Below are positions 6,422 to 12,500 of a stretch of DNA of 12,500 bases, piece by piece; position 1 is the stretch's first letter, and each line of letters starts with the position of its first letter. A model generated the notes under the pieces. That model did not search any database. It saw only the letters and a program-made list of their open reading frames with translations, and had not been told where the DNA came from. Location: assembly GCA_017648525.1 (NCBI GenBank), contig JAGCIP010000132.1, positions 1 through 12,500 on the forward strand, in the 5' to 3' direction. This DNA is from Clostridia bacterium (GTDB lineage Bacteria > Bacillota > Clostridia > Christensenellales > Borkfalkiaceae). Both the position numbers and the translations under genes were made by a program.

Positions 6422-7511
6422 AAGAACAAATTTGATAAGTTATATTTGTACTACTGCGCTTATGCTTGCGTCGCTTTTTGTTGTAGTAAACGTGTGCAAT
6501 ACTAATTATGCGGAATTAGATTTGGGCGTTGCCGTTTTAATTTTGGCGGGCGGGGCTTTGATTTCTGGTTTTTTAAACACTTTGCTACACGAATTAGGTC
6601 ATTATTTTGCGGGAAAAAGAAACGGCTTTGTTTTTTCTAGTATGACCGTATGGTTTTTAAGATGGAGCAAAATTAAAAACAAAGTTCGCTTTAATTTTAC
6701 GTTGATTGGAGATGAGGCGGGTTATACCGAAATGATACCAACCACCGTTGATAACGTAGAAAAGGGTTTAAAGAGCATGGCTCGTGGTGGGTATATTACG
6801 TCTTTGGTCTTGGCGATTATAGGTGTGCCGGCATTGTTTGTGCCTAATATTTCGGTATATCTGTATTCTTTTTGGGCTATGTTATTCCCTATAGGGGTGT
6901 ACTTTTTCTGTTCTTCGTGCTTCCCGTCGTCGACGTACGGTGCTCGTAATGACGGTGCGGTCGTATTAGGAATTAAACGTGGGGACGACTCAACTAAAGT
7001 TGCGATTAACGTTCTTAAAATTCAAGCGGAATTGTATAATGGTAAAACGCCTTGTGAAATTGAAGAAGATCTATACTTTAATCTACCGCAATTACCAGAA
7101 GACGATTTGAACTTTGCGCTTTTATTAAACGCAAGATATTTGTATTATCTTGACAAAGAAGATTTTGAAAATGCTAAAAAGGTAACGGCAAGATTATTAT
7201 CTATTACCGATTATATGCCAAAAGAGTATGCGTATTCTGTGAAAGTGGACGCTCTCTATAATGCTTGCACCTTTGATTTTGACGAACAAATTGCTGATGA
7301 TTTGGTTTATGAGTTAGAAAAATATTTAAACAACGTTAATAACTCCACGAATGTTCGTGCAAAATTGGCTTATTTGCTTTACGTAAAGCGTGAAAAAGAA
7401 AATGCCGATATCTTTTACAAGAAAGGGGTTAAAGAAGCCAACAAGGGGCAAATTAAGGGCTTAACGTTGTTTGAACGAAAACTTCTTGACAAGATGAAAG
7501 AAGATTTTTAA
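6414..7511 (+). CDS. M50-like membrane metalloprotease with C-terminal helical domain
   Basis: This 365-residue membrane protein carries the zinc protease motif HELGH at 59-63, inside the second hydrophobic segment, and an NDG at 179-181 that fits the third-ligand motif of site-2-protease-like (M50) enzymes. Hydrophobic segments lie at about 9-29, 38-58, 127-145 and 148-170. From about residue 190 the chain is soluble and helical, with repeating Leu/Ala/Tyr patterns suggestive of TPR-like hairpins. No PDZ domain is visible, unlike RseP. By analogy with the SpoIVFB/M50 family it may cleave membrane-associated substrates, and its place behind yabP-yabQ-divIC makes a cell-envelope or sporulation substrate plausible, but this is inference. 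The ATG overlaps the phosphatase gene by 8 bases with only a weak ribosome site. A degenerate or inactive role is unlikely, since both histidines and the glutamate are intact. Confidence 0.82.
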   Translation: MSRRTNLISYICTTALMLASLFVVVNVCNTNYAELDLGVAVLILAGGALISGFLNTLLHELGHYFAGKRNGFVFSSMTVWFLRWSKIKNKVRFNFTLIGDEAGYTEMIPTTVDNVEKGLKSMARGGYITSLVLAIIGVPALFVPNISVYLYSFWAMLFPIGVYFFCSSCFPSSTYGARNDGAVVLGIKRGDDSTKVAINVLKIQAELYNGKTPCEIEEDLYFNLPQLPEDDLNFALLLNARYLYYLDKEDFENAKKVTARLLSITDYMPKEYAYSVKVDALYNACTFDFDEQIADDLVYELEKYLNNVNNSTNVRAKLAYLLYVKREKENADIFYKKGVKEANKGQIKGLTLFERKLLDKMKEDF

Positions 7512-7537
7512 TTTATTAGTTTTTATTTTTAATAATA

Positions 7538-7580
7538 AAAATACTCGTCGTTCGTGTTTAGCGAAAACGAGTATTTTATT
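7538..7580 (+). terminator. Hairpin terminator (possible attenuator) between the M50 gene and pnuC
   Basis: An 11-bp perfect stem pairs AAAATACTCGT at 7538-7548 with 7567-7577; inside it TTCG at 7551-7554 can pair with CGAA at 7562-7565. The 3' side runs into TTTTATT. The trailing T tract is interrupted, so it is weaker than the other terminators here. It ends about 20 bases before the pnuC start, with no clear promoter in between, so it may attenuate read-through into pnuC rather than fully stop transcription. Confidence 0.7.
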
Positions 7581-7598
7581 GTGTTTGGAGGAATTATC

Positions 7599-8288
7599 GT
7601 GGCTAATCCATTTAAGGAGTTAACAAAATCCGAGTGGATAATTTACATAATATCGCTTACCGTAGTGCTTGTTGCGGGGCTTTTTTCTCAGCCGATAAAC
7701 TATGTTAATTTAGCGGGGTCGTTGGTTGGTGTAACAGCTTTAATTTTTATATCTAAAGGTGACCCAAAAGGGCAAGCGTTAATGGTGGTATTTGGCGTTT
7801 TATATTCTATTACCGCAATTAGTTATAGGTATTATAGCGAAATTATAACCTATCTTGGAATGACGGTGCCTTTGGCGTTAACGTCGTTTTTTACATGGGT
7901 TAAAAACCCTTTTGAAACAAAGAAAAACCAAGTAAAAATAAGAGCATTAACAATAAAAGAAGGGTTGTTTGCAATATTTTTAACATCGGTAGTTACGTTT
8001 GTATTTTACTTTATATTAAAAGCGCTCAACACGTCTAATTTAGTAGTTAGCACTTTTTCGATTGCAACGAGTTTTATTGCATCTTATTTTATGATAAGAA
8101 GAATAACTTATTACGCTATTGCCTTTATGCTTAACGACGTGGTTTTGATTGTTTTATGGGTGCTTGCAACTGTGGACAATCTTACTTATTTATCGGTTGT
8201 AGCGTGTTTTGCAGTATTTTTAATGAACGATTTGCACTCGTTTATTAAATGGAGAATAAGAGAAAAAGCGCAAGGCTTAAGAAAATAA
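7599..8288 (+). CDS. pnuC: Nicotinamide riboside transporter PnuC
   Basis: This 229-residue integral membrane protein resembles PnuC, which takes up nicotinamide riboside by facilitated diffusion for NAD salvage. Seven or so hydrophobic helices are spread along the chain, and the PnuC-like features are the aromatic-rich SYRYYSEIITYLGM stretch, the P-x(8)-FFTWVKNP segment and the YYAIAFMLNDVVLIVLWVLA helix near the C-terminus. The GTG at 7599 is chosen because TTGGAGG (7585-7591) lies seven bases upstream; an in-frame GTG at 7554 falls in the preceding hairpin and is rejected. No recognisable NAD or other riboswitch is apparent upstream. The gene may be transcribed from the upstream five-gene unit through the hairpin, or from a promoter I cannot see. 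It converges on a minus-strand gene. Confidence 0.85.
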   Translation: MANPFKELTKSEWIIYIISLTVVLVAGLFSQPINYVNLAGSLVGVTALIFISKGDPKGQALMVVFGVLYSITAISYRYYSEIITYLGMTVPLALTSFFTWVKNPFETKKNQVKIRALTIKEGLFAIFLTSVVTFVFYFILKALNTSNLVVSTFSIATSFIASYFMIRRITYYAIAFMLNDVVLIVLWVLATVDNLTYLSVVACFAVFLMNDLHSFIKWRIREKAQGLRK

Positions 8289-8296
8289 AATATTTC

Positions 8297-8332
8297 AAAA
8301 GAAAAAAGCGGTGAAAACCGCTTTTTTCTTTT
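8297..8332. terminator. Bidirectional terminator shared by pnuC and the zinc-protein gene
   Basis: A 16-bp uninterrupted stem pairs 8297-8312 with 8317-8332 around a GAAA tetraloop. The GC core is GCGGT / ACCGC, and A-rich and T-rich flanks give a U tract on either strand. It sits between two convergent genes and its right end includes two bases of the minus-strand stop codon, so it plausibly serves both transcripts. Confidence 0.92.
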
Positions 8333-8480
8333 AGCCGATATATTCTAAATCATGATAACAATGCGGGCATATTCGTTTAGTCTTGTTTGCACAATCACTA
8401 CAAAAAGTTTTGCCACAGTTGGGACAGGCTAAAACGTTGCCCGAAGTTATTGAGTTTTTGCAATTGTTACAACCTGCCAT
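8331..8480 (-). CDS. Small zinc-binding protein with four CxxC pairs
   Basis: This minus-strand gene encodes 49 residues carrying four CxxC pairs: C4-C7, C19-C22, C27-C30 and C38-C41. That predicts two bound zinc ions. The central CPNCGKTFCSDC (19-30) closely resembles the CxxCGxxFCxxC block of treble-clef and FYVE/RING-like fingers, and the overall spacing CX2C-X11-CX2C-X4-CX2C-X7-CX2C suits a cross-brace arrangement as well as two tandem ribbons. The ATG at 8480 is chosen over an in-frame GTG at 8519 because an AAGGGG sequence ends four bases before it and the cysteine module starts right after it. The function is unknown; such mini zinc proteins often mediate protein or nucleic-acid contacts. 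It is divergent from gyrB and ends in the shared terminator. Confidence 0.75.
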   Translation of the reverse strand: MAGCNNCKNSITSGNVLACPNCGKTFCSDCANKTKRICPHCYHDLEYIG

Positions 8481-8571
8481 AAGTCCCCTTTTTCTTAAAA
8501 ATATTATGTGTTGTTTCACAAAAACTATACTTGTTTTGACAAAAAAATAAGATAGGCGAAAAATTATCTAT

Positions 8572-8593
8572 TTAAAACTATAAATAGTTTTAA
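8572..8593. repeat. Perfect inverted repeat upstream of gyrB
   Basis: A 9-base arm TTAAAACTA (8572-8580) is repeated in inverted form at 8585-8593 with a 4-base spacer. It lies 17 bases upstream of the gyrB -35 element in the 193-base divergent intergenic region 8481-8673. It has no T tract and no coding, so it could be an operator or an upstream AT-rich promoter element. The remaining intergenic sequence is AT-rich with no further feature that I can support. Confidence 0.5.
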
Positions 8594-8609
8594 TTTTGCT
8601 TAATTCCGC

Positions 8610-8638
8610 TTGTAAAAATTTTAAAAATATGCTATAAT
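8610..8638 (+). promoter_or_regulatory. Sigma-A-type promoter of gyrB-gyrA
   Basis: TTGTAA (8610-8615) and a perfect TATAAT (8633-8638) are separated by 17 bases, with an extended -10 TGC just before the hexamer. Transcription would start near 8645, leaving a leader of about 30 bases. A second TATAAT at 8644-8649 lacks a good -35. This is the best housekeeping promoter in the window. Confidence 0.85.
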
Positions 8639-8673
8639 TTTCCTATAATAAATTTAAATTTTATAGGTGTGTA

Positions 8674-10584
8674 ATGGAAGAAAAAAATAACGTTGTAACC
8701 AACTATGGAGAAAGTCAAATTCAAGTCCTAGAAGGGCTTGACCCAGTTCGTAAAAGACCGGGTATGTATATCGGCTCTACTGACGTTAGGGGTTTACATC
8801 ACTTGGTTCAAGAGATTGTGGACAACTCGGTTGATGAGGCGAATAACGGGCATTGTGATACCATTTCGGTTATCTTTAATGCAGACGGTTCTTGTACGGT
8901 AAAAGATAACGGTAGAGGTATTCCTACTGCTATTCACCATACTGAAGGGATTTCTGCCGTAGAAGTAGTTTTAACAAAATTACATGCAGGCGGGAAATTC
9001 GGTGGTGGCGGATATAAAATTTCCGGCGGTTTACACGGCGTTGGTCTTTCGGTTGTTAATGCACTTTCAGAGTGGTTGGAAGTTGAAGTTTTCCAAAATG
9101 GAAAGAACCACAAACAAATTTATAATAGGGGAATTCCGCAAGCACCGTTAAAGGTTGTTGGAGATGCAGACTTTACGGGTACTTGGGTAACCTTTATGCC
9201 AGACGACGAGATTTTTGAAACGGTAATTTTTAATTACGATACGGTAAAGACTCGTTTAAGAGAACTTGCCTACTTAAACAAAGGCTTAACCATTAAACTC
9301 GAAGACAAAAGACCTGAAAAAGAACAACAAGACGTCTTTTATTACGAAGGTGGTATAGCGCACTTTGTTGACGATTTGAGCAAGAACAAGAAACCTATGT
9401 TTGAAAAACCCGTATATTTTGACGTGTTTTACGGAGATACGGAAGTTGAAGTTGCAATTCAATATACTGAAACTTACAACGAAATAATTTACGCATTTGC
9501 CAACAACATAAACACCGAAGAAGGTGGAACTCATTTAGAAGGCTTTAAAAACACTTTAACTCGTATAATAAACGATTTTGGCAAAAAGTTAAACGTGTTT
9601 AAGGGGGACGAAAAAGTTTCATCTGACGACGTTAGGGAAGGTATTATTGCTGTAATTTCAGTAAAACTTACCGACCCGCAGTTTGAAGGTCAAACAAAAA
9701 CCAAACTTGGTAATAGCGAGATGCGTAATTACGTTACCAAGGCAATGAACGAATATTTCGGCACGTTCCTTGAAGAAAATCCCGCTAAAACAAGGGAAAT
9801 TTTAAGCAAGTGTATAACGGCGCAAAGAGCGAGAGAGGCGGCAAGACTTGCGAGAGAAAACACAAGGCGTAAAGGTGCGCTTGAATCTACGACGCTCCCT
9901 GGTAAACTCGCCGACTGTTCGGATAAAAATCCAGAATTTTGTGAAATTCTTATAGTCGAAGGTGATTCTGCAGGTGGTAGCGCAAAACAAGGCAGAGACC
10001 GTCGTTTCCAAGCGATTTTGCCACTTCGTGGTAAAATTATCAACGTTGAAAAGGCAAGGCTTAACAGAATTTTAGAAAACGAAGAAATCCGCAGTATGAT
10101 AACTGCGTTTGGTTGTGGAATTCACGAAGACTTTGACGAAAGCAAACTTCGTTACGACAGAATTATTTGTATGACCGATGCGGACGTTGACGGTAGTCAC
10201 ATTAGAATTTTACTTTTAACTTTCTTCTTCCGCTTTATGAAACCGCTAATTGAAAAAGGTCACGTATATATCGCCCAACCACCGCTATATAAGGCTACGA
10301 AAAATAAGGTTGATAGATACTTCTATTCTGATAAAGAATTGCAAGAATACTTAAACGAAGTTGGAAAGTGTGATATTCAACGCTATAAAGGTCTTGGTGA
10401 AATGGACCCCGAACAACTTTGGGAAACCACAATGAACCCCGAAACGAGAACAATGTTACGTGTTACTATGGAAGATGCGTTAGAGGCGAACGAAACCTTT
10501 ACTACGCTTATGGGGGATGACCCAGAACTTCGTAGAATATTCATTGAACAAAACGCAAAACTCGTAACCGATTTGGACATTTAA
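8674..10584 (+). CDS. gyrB: DNA gyrase subunit B
   Basis: This is a full-length 636-residue ATPase subunit of DNA gyrase, which with GyrA introduces negative supercoils. The GHKL ATPase site is intact: EIVDN with E47 as the likely catalytic base and N51 for magnesium, D78 in DNGRG for adenine binding, and the GGGGYKISGGLHGVG lid. The transducer domain occupies roughly residues 220-390. The TOPRIM domain starts with EGDSAGG (E429 onward), followed by PLRGKI and the DADVDG metal motif (D502, D504, D506). The C-terminal YKGLGEM and LMGDDPE stretches are standard, and there is no large insertion of the Gram-negative type. The ATG follows AGGTG (8665-8669) by four bases. gyrA begins 27 bases downstream on the same transcript. 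ParE is the alternative, but the adjacent gene carries a GyrA-box, which favours gyrase. Confidence 0.97.
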   Translation: MEEKNNVVTNYGESQIQVLEGLDPVRKRPGMYIGSTDVRGLHHLVQEIVDNSVDEANNGHCDTISVIFNADGSCTVKDNGRGIPTAIHHTEGISAVEVVLTKLHAGGKFGGGGYKISGGLHGVGLSVVNALSEWLEVEVFQNGKNHKQIYNRGIPQAPLKVVGDADFTGTWVTFMPDDEIFETVIFNYDTVKTRLRELAYLNKGLTIKLEDKRPEKEQQDVFYYEGGIAHFVDDLSKNKKPMFEKPVYFDVFYGDTEVEVAIQYTETYNEIIYAFANNINTEEGGTHLEGFKNTLTRIINDFGKKLNVFKGDEKVSSDDVREGIIAVISVKLTDPQFEGQTKTKLGNSEMRNYVTKAMNEYFGTFLEENPAKTREILSKCITAQRAREAARLARENTRRKGALESTTLPGKLADCSDKNPEFCEILIVEGDSAGGSAKQGRDRRFQAILPLRGKIINVEKARLNRILENEEIRSMITAFGCGIHEDFDESKLRYDRIICMTDADVDGSHIRILLLTFFFRFMKPLIEKGHVYIAQPPLYKATKNKVDRYFYSDKELQEYLNEVGKCDIQRYKGLGEMDPEQLWETTMNPETRTMLRVTMEDALEANETFTTLMGDDPELRRIFIEQNAKLVTDLDI

Positions 10585-10611
10585 CCAAACGATAAGTCAA
10601 GGAGAAATGAA

Positions 10612-12500
10612 ATGGCTAAAAAAGAGATAAGTGCGGAACTTTCCGCTGAATTCAAATCCACTCTTGAAAAAACCAAGCTCATAAACGTAGAAGTTAATAA
10701 TGAAGTTAAAAAATCGTTTATTGCTTATGCAATGGCTGTAAACGTGTCTCGTGCAATCCCAGACGTTAGAGACGGTATGAAACCCGTTCATAGACGTATA
10801 CTTTACGCTATGCACGATATGGGGCTTACTTCTGACAAGGCGTTTAAGAAGTGTGCTAAAATCGTCGGTGAAGTTTTAGGTAAATATCACCCACACGGCG
10901 ATAGTTCTGTTTACGACGCATTAGTTCGTCTTGCACAAAACTTTTCAATCAATTTCCCGTTAGTTGACGGGCACGGTAACTTTGGCTCGGTAGACGGAGA
11001 CCCCGCCGCAGCATATAGATACACCGAAGCAAGACTTTCTAAACTTGCTAGCGAAATGTTAAAAGAAATAGAAAAGAACACCGTTGATTTTTATCCTAAC
11101 TTTGACGATACGGAAATGCAACCCGTTGTTTTACCGTCAAGAATACCTAATATTTTGGTTAACGGTGCAGACGGTATTGCAGTTGGTATGGCGACGAATA
11201 TTCCACCGCACAACCTTGCAGAATGTCTTAACGGTTGTATTGCGCTTATGGATAACCCTGAAATTAGCGTTGAAGAACTTATGGAATATATTCCTGCACC
11301 TGATTACCCAACAGGTGGCGTATTGATGGGCAGGGCGGGCATTAGACAGGCTTATCGCGCAGGTAAGGGTGGCTTTGTTTTAAGAGCAAAGTGCGAAATA
11401 GAAGAATTCAATAACGGAACTAGAGAAAGAATAGTCGTTACCGAATTGCCTTATCAAGTAAACAAGGCAATGCTTATTAAACATATAGCTGAACTCGTTA
11501 AAGATAAGAGAGTTGAAGGTATAAGTGATATAAAAGACGAGTCCGATAGACACGGCTTACGTATGGTTATCGACCTTAAAAAGGACGTTAACGCACAAGT
11601 TGTCTTAAATACCTTGTATAAGCACACGAACTTACAAGTTAAGGACGGAATTACACTCCTTGCATTAGTAGACGGCGAGCCAAAGGTTTTGGGCTTAAAA
11701 GAGATTTTACAACATTATATCGCCCACCAAGAAACGGTTATTGTAAGACGTACGCAATACGATTTGGCTAAAACAGAAGAGCGAGAACATATCGTAAAAG
11801 GTTTAGTAATTGCTCTTGCAAATATTGACGAAGTTATTGAAATAATCCGTCGTTCTCAAGACAAAAATTCGGCTTGCCTTGCATTAATTGAAGCGTTTGA
11901 CCTTTCAGATAAGCAAGCAAATGCAATTTTGGAAATGAGATTGCAACGTCTTACTAGCATGGAAGTTGAAAAACTCAAAGAAGAATTAATCGAACTTGAT
12001 AAAATTATTACCGACCTAAAAGATATTTTGGCTAAACCCGAAAGAGTTAAGGCTATTATTAGAAGTGATATGGAAGAAATTAAACAAAAATATCCTTCTC
12101 CAAGAAAAACCGAACTATCTTACGATTATGGCGATATAGACGAAGCGGATATGATTCCCGTAGAAGATATAGTGGTAAGTTTAACTCACTTTGGTTACGT
12201 TAAGAGAGTTCCCGTTTCTGAATATAGAACTCAACGCCGTGGGGGCAAAGGTGTTACAGCGCACAAGCCCAAAGAAGAAGATTTCGTTAACAATATGTTC
12301 GTATCTTCTACTCATGACGATATATTGTTCTTCACCGATAAAGGCAAAGTTTACAGTATGAAAGGTTATCATTTGCCGGTTGGAACAAGAACGGCAAGGG
12401 GTAGAGCAATAGTTAACTTGTTACAACTTTCTGAAAATGAAAAAGTACACGCTATGATACAATTAAAAGCCGATACTCAAGGTTATATTATGCTTGCAAC
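10612..12500 (+). CDS. gyrA: DNA gyrase subunit A, N-terminal 629 residues (runs off the window)
   Basis: The frame is open from the ATG at 10612, preceded by AAGGAG (10599-10604), to the right edge. GyrA forms the DNA breakage-reunion gate. The catalytic tyrosine is Y137 in RYTE, matching E. coli Y122 with an offset of 15. The quinolone-determining region reads HPHGDSSVYD, with S98 and D102 equivalent to E. coli S83 and D87, both the susceptible-type residues. The LPSRIPNILVNG stretch and the coiled-coil arm with the EILRMRLQRLT-like segment are present. The C-terminal beta-pinwheel begins with the GyrA-box QRRGGKG at 541-547, which distinguishes gyrase from topoisomerase IV. Oddities: the residue two before the catalytic tyrosine is Y135 where most GyrA proteins have methionine, and the N-terminus extends about 15 residues beyond E. 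coli. The remaining pinwheel blades lie outside the window. Confidence 0.97.
   Translation, partial: MAKKEISAELSAEFKSTLEKTKLINVEVNNEVKKSFIAYAMAVNVSRAIPDVRDGMKPVHRRILYAMHDMGLTSDKAFKKCAKIVGEVLGKYHPHGDSSVYDALVRLAQNFSINFPLVDGHGNFGSVDGDPAAAYRYTEARLSKLASEMLKEIEKNTVDFYPNFDDTEMQPVVLPSRIPNILVNGADGIAVGMATNIPPHNLAECLNGCIALMDNPEISVEELMEYIPAPDYPTGGVLMGRAGIRQAYRAGKGGFVLRAKCEIEEFNNGTRERIVVTELPYQVNKAMLIKHIAELVKDKRVEGISDIKDESDRHGLRMVIDLKKDVNAQVVLNTLYKHTNLQVKDGITLLALVDGEPKVLGLKEILQHYIAHQETVIVRRTQYDLAKTEEREHIVKGLVIALANIDEVIEIIRRSQDKNSACLALIEAFDLSDKQANAILEMRLQRLTSMEVEKLKEELIELDKIITDLKDILAKPERVKAIIRSDMEEIKQKYPSPRKTELSYDYGDIDEADMIPVEDIVVSLTHFGYVKRVPVSEYRTQRRGGKGVTAHKPKEEDFVNNMFVSSTHDDILFFTDKGKVYSMKGYHLPVGTRTARGRAIVNLLQLSENEKVHAMIQLKADTQGYIMLA

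Noticed and set aside
7554..7598. Upstream in-frame GTG extension of pnuC
   Set aside because: It starts inside a hairpin stem with no ribosome site; the GTG at 7599 has GGAGG at good spacing.
8481..8519. N-terminal extension of the zinc protein from a GTG at 8519
   Set aside because: There is no ribosome site at that GTG, and the ATG at 8480 has AAGGGG upstream and begins right at the cysteine module.
8536..8569. Consensus -35 TTGACA at 8536-8541 on the plus strand as a second gyrB promoter
   Set aside because: No -10 hexamer occurs at 16-18 bases; the nearest TATC-like sequence is too far away.
9729..10043. Minus-strand open frames within gyrB
   Set aside because: gyrB is unambiguous here through its TOPRIM motifs; the antisense frames are compositional shadows.
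11084..11326. 80-codon plus-strand open frame inside gyrA
   Set aside because: The gyrA frame is continuous and conserved through this region; the alternative frame has no recognisable features.

Overview
The window looks like a chromosomal segment of an AT-rich, anaerobic, endospore-forming Bacillota, most likely an uncultured gut-type Clostridia. By eye the GC content is in the high 30s percent. Three points support this: a ferredoxin-dependent 2-oxoacid oxidoreductase, typical of strict anaerobes; a yabP-yabQ-divIC cluster in the order known from Bacillus and Clostridia; and strong AAGGAGG-type ribosome binding sites with intrinsic terminators after most transcription units. A Christensenellales-like lineage is my guess from overall flavour, not something the sequence proves. 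I see no mobile elements, CRISPR arrays, tRNAs or rRNAs.

Layout: (1) 1-1854 carries the end of the alpha subunit, then the complete TPP-binding beta and gamma subunits of a VorBAC/KorABC-type 2-oxoacid:ferredoxin oxidoreductase. Their ends overlap, and the operon closes with a hairpin terminator. (2) 1962-2594 is a monocistronic gene for a cysteine-containing beta-rich protein of unknown function, preceded by a possible sigma-E-like promoter. (3) 2697-4585 is a two-gene unit: a calcineurin-like phosphoesterase, whose promoter sits so close to the start codon that its mRNA may be leaderless, translationally coupled to a PfoR-type stand-alone EIIC membrane protein. (4) 4695-7511 is a tightly packed five-gene unit: yabP, yabQ, divIC, a Ppx/GppA phosphatase and an M50-type membrane metalloprotease. 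divIC begins 137 bases inside yabQ, a remarkably long out-of-frame overlap. (5) 7599-8288 is pnuC, converging on a small gene for a zinc-binding protein (8331-8480, minus strand); the two share one bidirectional terminator. (6) 8674-12500 is gyrB followed by gyrA, which runs off the window.

How it fits together: regions 1, 3 and 5 are housekeeping metabolism and transport. Region 4 combines spore-coat/cortex morphogenesis (YabP, YabQ) with the vegetative and sporulation septum (DivIC). Region 6 encodes DNA gyrase, here separated from its common recF/dnaA neighbourhood.

Nothing here is a convincing new defence or mobile system. The most interesting points are the deep yabQ/divIC overprinting, the unidentified 210-residue protein with a sporulation-type promoter candidate, an unusual residue next to the GyrA catalytic tyrosine, and the probable leaderless phosphoesterase mRNA.
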